Shown one piece after another: positions 8,763 through 19,900 of a stretch of 38,523 bases of DNA. The notes under the pieces were generated by a model. That model did not search any database. It saw only the letters and a program-made list of their open reading frames with translations, and was not told the DNA's origin. The stretch is from an uncultured Eubacteriales bacterium (lineage in GTDB: Bacteria; Bacillota; Clostridia; Peptostreptococcales; Anaerovoracaceae), in assembly GCA_902773835.1 (NCBI GenBank), contig CACYFZ010000017.1, positions 1 through 38,523 of the forward strand, written 5' to 3'. Within the stretch, counting starts at the first letter, position 1; every line of letters starts with the position of its first letter. A program made the translations under genes and the position numbers.

Positions 8763-10739
8763 ATGGGTAAGACAAGAGAGATGCTCAGCCAAGAGCTGAT
8801 ATACCTCTATAACACAGGTAAGCTGCACCACGCATACCGCACTTTCGGTGCGCATGTGGACGAGGGCGGCGTTCAGTTTACGGTGTGGGTTCCGGACGTA
8901 AAGAGCGTCAGAGTGACGGGAGACTTTAACGATTGGCAGCCATGGAACGACGACTCATCATTTCTTCAGGAAATAGGAGGAGGCATTTACACGGGTTTTA
9001 TCAAAGGTGCCAAGGAAGGTGATACATACAAGTACGATATCGAACTTCCAAACGGAGAGCACATCCTAAAGGCGGACCCTTATGCCTTCGGATCAGAGAT
9101 GAGACCGGGCACCGCATCCAAGGTTTGCGACTTAAAATACAGGTGGAAAGACAGCAAGTGGATTAAGCACAGAGAAAGTATTAATCAGTTTGCATCACCG
9201 ATGAATATTTACGAAGTGCACCTCGGATCTTGGAAGAGACACGAGGGAGAGGACGGTTTTTATTCCTATAGAGAACTGGCCAAGGAACTCATTCCTTACG
9301 TAAAAGACATGGGATACACCCACGTAGAAATCCTGCCTGTTATGGAGCACCCGCTGGATGCATCCTGGGGTTATCAGGTAACCGGCTACTACGCACCTAC
9401 TGCCAGACACGGAAGTCCTAAGGACTTTAAATACCTGGTGGATGAATTCCACAAAGCCGGCATAGGTGTAATACTCGACTGGGTTCCGGGACACTTCTGC
9501 CCTGACGATCAGGGGCTCAGAGAGTTCAACGGAAAGAAACTATACGAATGTGAAAAACACCCTGACTGGGGTACATATAAATTCGATTTCGGAAGAGCCG
9601 AGGTAAGGAGTTTCCTCCTTTCCAACGCTATGTACTGGTTCGATGAGTACCACGCTGACGGAATAAGAGTTGACGGAGTCAGCAGCATACTGTATCTGAA
9701 CTTCGGCGTTACCGATAAAGCTAATATGAAGTTCAACAAATACGGAGGAGAGGGCAACCTCGAAGCCATAGAATTTCTGAAAGAGCTTAACTACATGGTG
9801 GGCACGGAGCTTAAAGGCGTGATCACTATTGCAGAAGAGAGCACCGCGTGGCCTATGGTCACATGGCCGCCTGCCGAAGGAGGCCTCGGATTCCATTACA
9901 AATGGAGCATGGGCTGGATGCATGACACACTGGAATACATGTCATGCGACTTCCCGTGGAGGAGCGACAATCACCATAAACTGACATTCTTTATGACATA
10001 CGCATACAGCGAGAACTTCATCCTGCCGCTTTCGCATGATGAGGTCGTTCACGGAAAGCGTTCGCTCATAGGAAGGATGCCCGGAGACACGTGGAGGCAG
10101 TTCGCCGGAATAAGAGCGCTGGCACTCTATCAGATGACTCATCCGGGAAAGAAACACAACTTCATGGGTCATGAAATAGCACAGTTTATAGAATGGCGTG
10201 AGTATGAGAGCCTTGAATGGTTCATGCTGGAGTATGAGAACCATGCCAAGTACCAGCAGTACATAAAGGATCTCAATCACCTATATACAGAGCATCCTGC
10301 ACTTTGGGAGAACGATACCAATTGGGAAGGTTTCCAGTGGGTGGATGCCGATAATAATGAACAGGGAGTACTCTCATATGTCAGAAGAAGTAATCCGGGC
10401 CCTAAGAGCGAGGTGCTTCTCACCGTACTCAATATGGATGTACAGGCATATGACGTTTATGACATAGGTGTACCTGAACCGGGTTACTACAAAGAAATCT
10501 TCAATTCCGATGTAGAGAAGTACGGAGGATCCGGAAGGGCCAACACCAGAAAAATCAGAGCAAAGAAGAAACCTATGCACGGCATGCCGTATTCCATAAC
10601 CATAAAGATGCCTGTGCTGGGCGGAGCTGTTTTCATAAAAGAGAAGGAAGCAGCCAAGACAACAAAAACAAAGAGCAAAGCGAAAACAAAAGAAAAAGCA
10701 AAAGAAAAAACGACAACAAAAAAGAAAGGGAATAAATAA
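8763..10739 (+). CDS. glgB: 1,4-alpha-glucan branching enzyme with Lys-rich tail
   Basis: A 658-residue GH13 branching enzyme that introduces alpha-1,6 branches into glycogen. It has an N-terminal CBM48-like region (about 24-115) and the catalytic domain with nucleophile D304 (G-I-R-V-D), acid/base E358 (I-A-E-E-S-T), and D426 (L-S-H-D-E-V-V-H-G-K). Residues from about 625 to 658 form a polybasic tail of Lys, Thr and Ala that the family normally lacks. It starts the glycogen cluster, 24 bases after the PrsW gene. glgP follows after 8 bases. Confidence 0.95.
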   Translation: MGKTREMLSQELIYLYNTGKLHHAYRTFGAHVDEGGVQFTVWVPDVKSVRVTGDFNDWQPWNDDSSFLQEIGGGIYTGFIKGAKEGDTYKYDIELPNGEHILKADPYAFGSEMRPGTASKVCDLKYRWKDSKWIKHRESINQFASPMNIYEVHLGSWKRHEGEDGFYSYRELAKELIPYVKDMGYTHVEILPVMEHPLDASWGYQVTGYYAPTARHGSPKDFKYLVDEFHKAGIGVILDWVPGHFCPDDQGLREFNGKKLYECEKHPDWGTYKFDFGRAEVRSFLLSNAMYWFDEYHADGIRVDGVSSILYLNFGVTDKANMKFNKYGGEGNLEAIEFLKELNYMVGTELKGVITIAEESTAWPMVTWPPAEGGLGFHYKWSMGWMHDTLEYMSCDFPWRSDNHHKLTFFMTYAYSENFILPLSHDEVVHGKRSLIGRMPGDTWRQFAGIRALALYQMTHPGKKHNFMGHEIAQFIEWREYESLEWFMLEYENHAKYQQYIKDLNHLYTEHPALWENDTNWEGFQWVDADNNEQGVLSYVRRSNPGPKSEVLLTVLNMDVQAYDVYDIGVPEPGYYKEIFNSDVEKYGGSGRANTRKIRAKKKPMHGMPYSITIKMPVLGGAVFIKEKEAAKTTKTKSKAKTKEKAKEKTTTKKKGNK

Positions 10740-10747
10740 ACGTAACG

Positions 10748-13159
10748 ATGATAAAGACGAAAGAGGATTTTAAGAAAGAATACACAAGAATAGCAGGGGA
10801 ATTATTTGAAAGAGAACCGCAGGCTCTCGACAAGTACGACAAGCAGGCAGTGCTTTCCGTACTTGTCAGAGAGGAAGCAAAACTACTCAGGGACAGCAGC
10901 AATGCCAAGGTTGAAGGACAGAAAAAGGTTTACTACTTCTCCATGGAATTCCTTATCGGAAAGCTGATGGAAAACTACCTCGTAAACCTCGGGCTAAGAG
11001 ATATAGCAGAAGAGGCTCTTAAGGACCTCGACACAGATATAGAAGAGGTATTCGCATGTGAACCGGATCCGGGACTCGGAAACGGAGGACTCGGAAGACT
11101 TGCCGCATGCTTCCTCGACTCCATGGCATCCATCAATGTCTGGGGAGACGGAATGGGTCTCAGATATAAGTTCGGACTCTTCAAACAGAAGATAGAGAGC
11201 GGTTACCAAATAGAGCTTCCCGATGCATGGCTCGACGAAGGCTATGTATGGGAGACAGCCAAGCCGTCCGAAGCCGTATTCGTAAAGTTCGGCGGTAAGG
11301 TAGACAGAACATTAAAAGACGGAGTGATGGAATACAATCATACCGATTACAGCACCATCCGTGCGGTCCCTTATGATGTACCTATTATCGGAGCGGGTGG
11401 AAAGACCATCAACACTCTCCATCTTTGGGACGCTCAGCCTGCTCACGACAGCATCGACATGGATGCCTTCAACGCCGGAAACTACAGCAAGGCTATGAAA
11501 GAAAGAAGTGAGATAGAGGCTATTACCAGCATACTCTATCCGGACGACACCAACGGTATAGGTAAGCAGCTCAGACTGAGACAGGAATACTTCCTGGTCG
11601 CAGCAGGCATCGGCATGATCATCAACAACTACAAGTCTAAGTACGGAGCTGATGAATTCGACAAGATGCCTGAAAGAGTTCAGATACATATCAACGATAC
11701 TCACCCTACAATGTGCATTCCTGAACTGATGAGAGTATTCATCGATGAAGAGGGTATGGAATGGGATGATGCATGGGAGATAGTAAAGGGCGTTGTTTCA
11801 TTTACGAACCACACCGTGCTGCCTGAGGCTCTGGAGAAGTGGAGCATTCCTCACTTCCAGCAACTCCTCCCGCGTATCTACATGATTATCGAGGAGATCA
11901 ACAGACGCTGGCAGCAGAGCCTCCCGAGCGGAGAGAATTATCAGGAGCTGTCCAGAAACACATCAGCTCTTTGGGACGACGAAGTAAAGATGGCCAATCT
12001 GTCCGTTATCGGAAGCCATTCCGTAAACGGAGTATCGGCACTTCACAGCGATATCCTGACAAAGACGGTATTTAAGGATTTCTATGAGCTTGAGCCTGAG
12101 AAGTTCAACAACAAGACCAACGGTATCAGCCACAGAAGATTCATGATACAGGCAAACCCTGGCCTTGCTAAACTCATCGACAGCAAGATCGGTAAGAATT
12201 GGCAGACCAACTTCGAAGAAATCGAAAAACTGAGCGCTTACGCACAGGACCACGACTTCCTCGATTCACTGGCAGCAGTCAAGAGAGAGAATAAGCTCAG
12301 ACTTGCCAAATACATCAGAGAGAAGATGGAGATAGAGGTAGACCCGGATTCCGTATTCGACGTGCAGGTTAAGAGAATACACGCTTACAAGAGACAGCTT
12401 CTCAACGGATTCAAGATCCTGGACCTCTACAACAGACTTAAGGAGAACCCGGACCTTCCTATAAACAATTACACATTTATCTTCGCAGGTAAGGCAGCGC
12501 AGGGTTATGCTTTCGCCAAGGAAGTAATTAAGTTCATCAACAGCCTGGCTGACATGGTCAACTCAGACCCTGTCGTAAGCCAGAGAATCAAGGTTGTATT
12601 TATCGAGAACTTCAGAGTTTCCAACGCTCAGCTCATATATCCTGCAGCTGACGTAAGTGAACAGATATCTACGGCAGGTAAGGAAGCCAGCGGAACCGGT
12701 AACATGAAGTTCATGATGAACGGAGCCGTTACACTCGGCACCATGGACGGAGCCAATGTAGAGATCTGCGAGCTTGCAGGACGCGATAATATCTGCATCT
12801 TCGGATACTCATCAGATGAGGTAGAGAACTTCTACAGACACGGAGGTTACTCAGCCCACGCATGCGTTGATGCAGACCATAGACTTAAGCGTATGACAAA
12901 TCAGCTCGTTGACGGAACATTCATCAAGAGCGGATATGACTTCTGGGGCATCTACGATGCATTGTTCAGAAGCAACGACGAGTACTTCGTGCTCGGAGAC
13001 TTCGACTCATATGTAAGAGTGTTCGAGGAGATGGACGGTATCTACAGCGACAAGTACAGATGGAACGCTATGTCGCTGGCCAATATAGCCAATTCCGCAT
13101 TCTTCAGCAGTGACCGCACCATCGCGGAGTACGCAAAGGACATTTGGCACACAAAGTAG
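10748..13159 (+). CDS. glgP: Glycogen/maltodextrin phosphorylase
   Basis: An 803-residue GT35 phosphorylase releasing glucose 1-phosphate from alpha-1,4 chains. The PLP lysine is K654 in the segment G-T-G-N-M-K-F-M-M-N-G, and the preceding S-T-A-G-K-E-A-S is conserved. Length is typical of bacterial enzymes. It is separated from glgB by only a few bases, so synthesis and breakdown enzymes share an operon, as in many Clostridia. The 74-base gap to glgC is the largest inside the cluster. Confidence 0.96.
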   Translation: MIKTKEDFKKEYTRIAGELFEREPQALDKYDKQAVLSVLVREEAKLLRDSSNAKVEGQKKVYYFSMEFLIGKLMENYLVNLGLRDIAEEALKDLDTDIEEVFACEPDPGLGNGGLGRLAACFLDSMASINVWGDGMGLRYKFGLFKQKIESGYQIELPDAWLDEGYVWETAKPSEAVFVKFGGKVDRTLKDGVMEYNHTDYSTIRAVPYDVPIIGAGGKTINTLHLWDAQPAHDSIDMDAFNAGNYSKAMKERSEIEAITSILYPDDTNGIGKQLRLRQEYFLVAAGIGMIINNYKSKYGADEFDKMPERVQIHINDTHPTMCIPELMRVFIDEEGMEWDDAWEIVKGVVSFTNHTVLPEALEKWSIPHFQQLLPRIYMIIEEINRRWQQSLPSGENYQELSRNTSALWDDEVKMANLSVIGSHSVNGVSALHSDILTKTVFKDFYELEPEKFNNKTNGISHRRFMIQANPGLAKLIDSKIGKNWQTNFEEIEKLSAYAQDHDFLDSLAAVKRENKLRLAKYIREKMEIEVDPDSVFDVQVKRIHAYKRQLLNGFKILDLYNRLKENPDLPINNYTFIFAGKAAQGYAFAKEVIKFINSLADMVNSDPVVSQRIKVVFIENFRVSNAQLIYPAADVSEQISTAGKEASGTGNMKFMMNGAVTLGTMDGANVEICELAGRDNICIFGYSSDEVENFYRHGGYSAHACVDADHRLKRMTNQLVDGTFIKSGYDFWGIYDALFRSNDEYFVLGDFDSYVRVFEEMDGIYSDKYRWNAMSLANIANSAFFSSDRTIAEYAKDIWHTK

Positions 13160-13233
13160 TATCTCAGTTGACGTAAACTTTGAGACGCAGACAAACAACA
13201 GATTTTTATTAACATCAGAAGGAGGCTTGTAAT

Positions 13234-14364
13234 ATGAAAAAGAAAAAATGTATCGCAATGCTTCTCGCCGGAGGACAGGGCAGCAGGCTCGGCAAACTCA
13301 CAACCAATATTGCCAAGCCGGCAGTATCATTCGGCGGAAAGTACCGAATTATAGATTTCGGATTGTCCAACTGTACCAACTCAGGTATAGACACGGTCGG
13401 AGTACTGGTTCAATACAAGCCGCTTATTCTGAACAGATACGTCGGAACAGGCGCATCCTGGGATATGGCTGTGACTGATGGAGGAGTTCACATCCTCCCG
13501 CCTTTTGCAGGTGAGACAGGCGGAGAATGGTATGAGGGCACAGCCGATGCCATTTATCACAACATCGATTTTATAGATATGTACAATCCTGAGAATGTGC
13601 TCATCCTTTCGGGTGACCACATCTATAAGATGGATTACAACCTCATGCTGAATGAGCATTTGGATAACAATGCAGACCTTACGGTTTCGGTTATTGAGGT
13701 TCCGTGGGAAGAAGCCAGCAGATTCGGCATCATGACCACCGATGATAAGGGCAGAATTACTAAGTTCTCCGAAAAGCCTAAGAAACCGGACAGCAACCTG
13801 GCGTCCATGGGTATATATATCTTCAAGTGGAAGGCTCTGAGAAAGGCCCTGCTGGAAGATCACGAAAATGACAAGTCCAGCCACGACTTCGGAAATGACG
13901 TAATTCCGAAAATGCTGAACGAAAAAAAGAAACTCTTCGTTTACAGATTCGAAGGATATTGGAGAGATGTCGGAACGGTAAAGAGTTATTACGACAGCCA
14001 GATGGATTTGATGGACGATATGGAGAACATCAACGTCTTTACAAAGGACATGAAAGTATTCTCCAATTCCAATTTCTATCATCCTCAGTTCCTCGGCCCT
14101 AATGCCAATATCAATTCTTCGCTGATTTGCAACGGCTGCACGGTGTACGGAACCGTTAAGCATTCGATACTCGGATCCGGTGCGGTTGTGGGAGACGGCG
14201 CGGTAATCGAAGATTCCATAGTCCTGCCGAATGCCATTATCGGCAGAAACTGTAAGATTAAAAACACCATCGTAAACGAGGGTGTGATTATCGAAGATAA
14301 TCTGGAAGTTATAAATGAAGACGGCGAAGTCGCAGTATACGGCAGAGCCAAGCTCTCGATATAG
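13234..14364 (+). CDS. glgC: Glucose-1-phosphate adenylyltransferase, catalytic subunit
   Basis: A 376-residue ADP-glucose pyrophosphorylase that makes ADP-glucose for GlgA. The nucleotide-binding signature G-G-Q-G-S-R-L (residues 13-19) is intact. The sugar-binding F-S-E-K-P and a C-terminal left-handed beta-helix with hexapeptide repeats (about 285-370) are present. It has a good AGGAGG site. It is followed by glgD; in Firmicutes the two subunits form a hetero-oligomer. Confidence 0.95.
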   Translation: MKKKKCIAMLLAGGQGSRLGKLTTNIAKPAVSFGGKYRIIDFGLSNCTNSGIDTVGVLVQYKPLILNRYVGTGASWDMAVTDGGVHILPPFAGETGGEWYEGTADAIYHNIDFIDMYNPENVLILSGDHIYKMDYNLMLNEHLDNNADLTVSVIEVPWEEASRFGIMTTDDKGRITKFSEKPKKPDSNLASMGIYIFKWKALRKALLEDHENDKSSHDFGNDVIPKMLNEKKKLFVYRFEGYWRDVGTVKSYYDSQMDLMDDMENINVFTKDMKVFSNSNFYHPQFLGPNANINSSLICNGCTVYGTVKHSILGSGAVVGDGAVIEDSIVLPNAIIGRNCKIKNTIVNEGVIIEDNLEVINEDGEVAVYGRAKLSI

Positions 14365-14381
14365 GAAAGGAGGACGAGAAG

Positions 14382-15491
14382 ATGAAATCAAAAACAATCG
14401 GACTTATTTCTGCTAACTACAGCAGCACGGAGTTCGGAGATCTTCTGGATAACAGATCTCTCGCATCGCTTCCTTACGGGGGCAGATACAGACTCATAGA
14501 TTTTGCACTGTCCAATATGAGCAATTCCGGAATTACCACGGTAGGCGTTATCGCACCGTATAATTCAGGCTCGCTCGTAGACCACATCGGAATAGGCACA
14601 CCTTGGTCGCTCGGACGTAAAAACGGCGGACTTTTCGTAATGCCGGGCTCTGCTTACGGACTTCAATCGATGGGCAGCAGATTCCTTCTGAGAGACATCA
14701 TTAAGTGTAAAGATTTCTTTGAAAAAGACGATGCCGACTACGTTGTCATGGCAGGAAGCAGCGACGTCTGGAATATTGACTTCGGCCCTGTAATAGAGCA
14801 GCACGAAAAATCCGGCAAGCCTATCACTATGATCTATAAGAAGGTTCCGAGAGGAGAAGACTATTACGGATTCTTCCTGAACATAGATGAGGACGGAAAA
14901 GTAGAAAGCATTCAGGAGGAGGGCTTCTCCTGGTCCAACTACTTCACTGACTGCTTCATCGTAGACAGAGAATACATGATAGATTTCATGAGCTGGTATG
15001 GGACTCTCGAATACATGGATGCAGTCCAGATTATGAGAGACAATATGGATACAATGGACATAGATACATACGAGTTCAAGGGATATCTCGGAAAGATAAA
15101 GAACCCTGTAGACTTTATCGAGGTCAATCAGTGCATGACTGACTACGACATCAGAAATGAAGTTTTCTGCAATCCTGAAAGACCTATACTTACAAAGCCA
15201 CAGGACGAAGCTCCCGTACTGCACCAAGCCGATGCGGACGTAAGAAATTCCATCATTTCGGCAGGCTGCAGGATAGAGGGAAGAGTTGAGAACAGCATTA
15301 TCTTCCGCAGCGTAAATATCGGTAAAAAAGCCGTCATTAAAAACAGCGTTATCATGATGCACGGCGAAGTAGGAGACGGAGCGGTTCTCGATCGTGTAAT
15401 TGCCGATAAATACGTACAGATTACGGGCGGCGTAAAGATTTACGGAACCAAAGACGCACCTGTAGTAATCGGTAAGAACAAAAAAATATAA
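14382..15491 (+). CDS. glgD: Glucose-1-phosphate adenylyltransferase, GlgD subunit
   Basis: A 369-residue GlgC homologue. The nucleotide-binding loop is lost (S-A-N-Y-S-S-T-E-F-G replaces the Gly-rich GGQGSRL), while the following G-G-R-Y-R-L-I-D-F-A-L-S-N and the C-terminal beta-helix remain. This is typical of the regulatory GlgD subunit. GAAAGGAGG precedes the ATG, and glgA follows after 17 bases. Confidence 0.94.
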   Translation: MKSKTIGLISANYSSTEFGDLLDNRSLASLPYGGRYRLIDFALSNMSNSGITTVGVIAPYNSGSLVDHIGIGTPWSLGRKNGGLFVMPGSAYGLQSMGSRFLLRDIIKCKDFFEKDDADYVVMAGSSDVWNIDFGPVIEQHEKSGKPITMIYKKVPRGEDYYGFFLNIDEDGKVESIQEEGFSWSNYFTDCFIVDREYMIDFMSWYGTLEYMDAVQIMRDNMDTMDIDTYEFKGYLGKIKNPVDFIEVNQCMTDYDIRNEVFCNPERPILTKPQDEAPVLHQADADVRNSIISAGCRIEGRVENSIIFRSVNIGKKAVIKNSVIMMHGEVGDGAVLDRVIADKYVQITGGVKIYGTKDAPVVIGKNKKI

Positions 15492-15508
15492 ATATAAAGG
15501 AGGCAGAT

Positions 15509-16963
15509 ATGCCTAAAAAGAAAAACGTATTATTTGCGGCATTTGAAGCAACACCTTTTATTAAAACGGGAGGACTCGGTGATGTAGCCGGGTCTCTTCC
15601 TGCATGTGTAAAGTCTGATGAATACGATGCCAGAGTAATCCTTCCACTGCTTTCATCCATTCCGGATGAGTACAGAAAGAAGATGAAATATGTAATGAAC
15701 TACGAGGTAAGACTCGGCTGGCGCTCACAGTACTGCGGACTTTTCACACTTCGTAAAAACGGAGTTATGTATTACTTCCTTGACAACGAATACTACTTCA
15801 ACAGATCACACGTCTACGGCGAGTTCGACGACGGAGAGAGAGTAGCATTCTTCTCCAAGGCAGTGCTTGAGACCGTAAGATATATTTGGGAGAAGTTCTA
15901 CCCGAATATCATCCACTGCAATGACTGGCATACCGCGCTTATCCCGGTTTATCTGAGAGAGCACTATAACGGTGACCCTCTCTACGATCCTATCAAGACT
16001 GTGTTCACCATCCACAATCTGAAATTCCAGGGTCAGTACAACAAGCTGGTCACAGGCGACGTGCTCGGCTTAAGAGGCACGCCGGCGGAAGGACAGATGA
16101 TACATGACGATGCCACCAATTATCTTCAGGGTGCGGTTATTTATTCGGATGCCGTGACTACGGTCAGCCCGACTTATGCCGATGAAATATGTACGGTTCA
16201 GTTCGGAGAAAGACTCGAAGGACTCTTTAACTCCAGAAGATATAAGCTGTCCGGCATAATAAACGGAATAGACAGAAAGGACTTTAACCCCGCAACGGAC
16301 AAATCCATAGCCGTAAATTATAATGAAGACAGCGTCTTCACAAAGAAGATAGAGAACAAGCTGGCTCTTCAGAGGGAGCTTGGCCTTAGAGAGGATCCTT
16401 ATGTTCCGCTCTTCGCCATGGTAAGCAGACTGACGCAGCAGAAAGGTGCCAACCTTATCGCGGCACTCCTGCCTGAGTTCAGAGAGCGCAATATGCAGCT
16501 TGCGGTTCTCGGAACGGGAGACGATGTATATGAGCATGCGATAGGAGATTTCGCATATCATAATCCTGAGAATTTCGCAGCCAGAATTACCTTCAATGAG
16601 CCGATGTCCAGAAGGTTCTATGCAGGGGCTGACGTATTCCTGATGCCGTCCGAATTCGAACCTTGCGGCCTTGCACAGATGATCTCCATGAGATACGGAA
16701 CATTGCCTCTGGTAAGAGAGACGGGAGGTCTCAAGGATACCGTAAGCGGTTACTGGGATGCCGGAGAAGAAGCCAACGGATTCTCATTTAAAGACTTCGA
16801 TGTAAACGGCCTCAGAAATGCAGTCGATCTGGCGCTTCAGATCTGGTTCGATAAGCCGAAGGTATGGAAGAAGCTTGTGACCAACGCGATGAATATGAAC
16901 TACGGCTGGGAAGAATCCGCCGCTAAGTATCGCGAGCTGTACGATTCGTTATTGCAACAGTAA
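15509..16963 (+). CDS. glgA: Glycogen synthase (ADP-glucose)
   Basis: A 484-residue GT5 enzyme that elongates alpha-1,4 glucan from ADP-glucose. The ADP-binding K19-T-G-G-L motif lies near the N-terminus, and the C-terminal E-F-E-P-C-G-L-A-Q and R-E-T-G-G-L motifs are present. Length is typical. AAAGGAGG precedes the ATG. The next gene starts 10 bases downstream, so the last five glycogen genes are tightly packed. Confidence 0.96.
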   Translation: MPKKKNVLFAAFEATPFIKTGGLGDVAGSLPACVKSDEYDARVILPLLSSIPDEYRKKMKYVMNYEVRLGWRSQYCGLFTLRKNGVMYYFLDNEYYFNRSHVYGEFDDGERVAFFSKAVLETVRYIWEKFYPNIIHCNDWHTALIPVYLREHYNGDPLYDPIKTVFTIHNLKFQGQYNKLVTGDVLGLRGTPAEGQMIHDDATNYLQGAVIYSDAVTTVSPTYADEICTVQFGERLEGLFNSRRYKLSGIINGIDRKDFNPATDKSIAVNYNEDSVFTKKIENKLALQRELGLREDPYVPLFAMVSRLTQQKGANLIAALLPEFRERNMQLAVLGTGDDVYEHAIGDFAYHNPENFAARITFNEPMSRRFYAGADVFLMPSEFEPCGLAQMISMRYGTLPLVRETGGLKDTVSGYWDAGEEANGFSFKDFDVNGLRNAVDLALQIWFDKPKVWKKLVTNAMNMNYGWEESAAKYRELYDSLLQQ

Positions 16964-16973
16964 GGAAGATTGA

Positions 16974-19900
16974 ATGAGGATATATCACAATTCAAGATTA
17001 AAGCAGTTCAGAGAGCCCTTCGGTGCGGTAGAGACCGGAACGAAGGTCTCTCTTTCAATTGAGATAAGAGAAGGAAGTCCTGACAGTGTCAGGCTTATGG
17101 TATGGAAGGGAGAGGAAGTATCCCCTGCATATTACGACATGAACGATGCCGGAGACGGCATGTACAATGCCGAATTCAGCGTGCCGGAAGATGCCTGCCT
17201 GCTTTGGTATGCATTTGAGATCAAAGCGCGAAACGACAGAGGAGAAGAATATACCGTTTACTACGGAAATAACCATGACGGCCTGGGCGGAGAAGGCAAT
17301 GTCTTTGACTACAGCCCGGAGTGCTATCAGATTACGGTGTATAAAAAAGATGAGTCGCCTTCATGGTATAAGGACGGCATAGTATACCAGATATTCCCGG
17401 ACAGATTTAACAGAGATGAAGACTGGGAAGAGCGCTGCGAGAAAGCCAACAAGTCCGTAAACGAAAGGCGCACGGATATAAAGCGCATCATCGAAAAGGA
17501 TTGGACGAAGCAGGCTTACTACACCAGAGACGATACGGGAAAGGTGGTTGAATGGCCTATCTACGGCGGAAGTCTTAAGGGCATAGAAGAAAAACTGGAT
17601 TACCTTAAGTCCCTCGGCGTTACAGCCATATACCTGAACCCTATATTCGAAGCCACATCCAACCATCGCTACGATACCGGAGACTATATGCATATAGACC
17701 CGGCGCTCGGCACGGATGAGGACTTTAAACATCTTGCTAAAACAGCCAAGTCAGTGGGCATACGCCTGATACTTGACGGAGTGTTCAGCCACACGGGGTG
17801 CGACAGCATCTACTTCGACAAATACGGAAATTATCCGAAAGCAGACGGAAAGGGAGCCTGGGAGAACCCGGATTCCCCGTACAGAGGCTGGTATAAATTC
17901 GATGAGAATGAAGAGGCCGGATACAGATCTTGGTGGGGAGTAGTAGACCTGCCTGAGGTTGAAGAAAACAACAAGGACTACAGAAAGTTCATCAACGGAC
18001 CCAAGGGCGTAGTAAAGCATTGGCTCTCCATGGGAGCATCGGGCTGGAGGCTTGATGTGGCTGATGAGCTCCCTGACTCATTCATTAAAGAATTAAGAGC
18101 CAGGTTAAGCGATACTGACCCGGAAGCTCTTTTAATCGGAGAGGTATGGGAAGATGCAAGCAATAAGATAAGCTACGACGAGAGAAGAGAATACCTCCTC
18201 GGAGATGAACTTCACGGATGCATGAACTATCCGCTGAGGGATATTCTCCTTGATTTCATAAACTACTCTATTTCAGGCGGCCATGCTGCAGAGAAGCTGA
18301 GAAGCCTGGAAGAGAATTATCCGAAAGAGAATTTCTATTCCAATCTGAACCTAATAGGTACGCACGACAGAGAGAGAATAATCAGCGCGATGGCAGCTGA
18401 AGAGGACTACAAGTCTGCGGTCAGAAAGGTCAGAGTATTATCTGCACTACAATACACACTTCCGGGTGTGCCGTGCATTTACTACGGGGATGAAGTCGGG
18501 CTGATGGGAGGGGTAGACCCTGCCAACAGAAGCGGTTATCCGTGGGGATTCGAAAACCTGGATCTCGGCTATCACTACAGAATGCTGGGACTTGTTTACG
18601 ATCAGCATCCTGCACTTAAGGACGGAAGCCTTACAATGCTGAACGGAAGAAACGGCATACCTGATGATGTTCTGGCCTTCGTAAGAGAAGGACACGGAGA
18701 GAAGATTCTGGTACTTGCCAACAGAAGCTACAGCGAATCACATGTAAGCTTAAGAGCGGCGGAAGAAACAAGATGCGGATATGCATTGGAGCTTCTGAGG
18801 ACCGAGGAACTCCAGATATTCGCCGACGGTCTTCTCGAAGAAATCAAGATGGACAGGCTTTCGGTTAAGATCATATGCCTGAAGGAAAGAAGACCTGATG
18901 CAGAGGACTTCGACAGGGCATCAGGAGTGATCTGCCACCTGAGCTCACTTCCCGTGCCGACTATGGGAAAACCCGCCAAGGAGTTCGTGGACTTCATAGC
19001 AAGCGCCGGATTTAAGATTTGGCAGATACTGCCTCTTAACCCACCGGGAACGGGAGGCTCCCCATACAGCAGCCACAGCGCTTTCGCCTGTGACACGCGC
19101 TTCATCAACAGAGAAGAAATGCCGGATGATTCGGGACTGAAGAAATTCGTTCTCGAAAACTCAGACTGGCTCACGGAATACACAGTATACACGGTGCTCA
19201 AGGAATCCGAGGGAGAGAGGTCATGGCTGGACTGGCCTGAGGAAAAGAGGCTGGCAGATCCGAAGGAGATCATCAAGTCCTTCGATAAAAAGCAGCTGGA
19301 CAGAGTCAACGAACTTATACACGAACAATACGTATTCGAAATGCAGTGGCGTGATCTTAAGGATTATGCCAACAGGAAGGGCATCAGCATCATGGGAGAC
19401 CTTCCTATGTTCATGGCTGCCGACAGTGCAGATGTCTGGGCCAACCGTGAAGTCTTCAGACTGGAGGAAGACGGAAGACTCAGCGTGCACGCGGGAGTAC
19501 CGCCTGATGCGTTTACCGGAGAAGGTCAGGACTGGGGCAACCCTCTGTACGACTGGGATTACAGTGCGAACACGGGCCACGAATGGTGGATGCGCCGCAT
19601 AAAGCAGTGCGCGAAACGATTCGATATGCTCAGAATAGACCACTTCAGAGGACTCTCCGAATACTTTGCGATTCCGGAGGGAGGAGGCCCTGCCGAGGGA
19701 TATTGGCAGCACGGACCGGGACTCACCCTCTTCAAGGCCATAGACGATATGCTTGATGAAGAAGGTCTCAATCTGAAGATTCTGGCTGAAGACCTCGGTT
19801 ATCTCGACGACGGAGTAAAATGCCTGCTGAAATTATCCGGGCTTCCGGGAATGGATATATGGCAGTTCACCTCACATGAGATGATAAACCTCACGCCGGA

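Noticed and set aside
13160..13233. Promoter before glgC (TTGACG at 13168)
   Set aside because: No acceptable -10 at 16-19 bp; a weak CTCA/TGAG dyad is present but not convincing.
13381..14397. 338-codon minus-strand ORF opposite glgC
   Set aside because: It is an antisense shadow of a well-supported glgC; the composition is unnatural and no start signals are seen.
14565..15362. 265-codon minus-strand ORF opposite glgD
   Set aside because: Shadow of glgD with no motifs.
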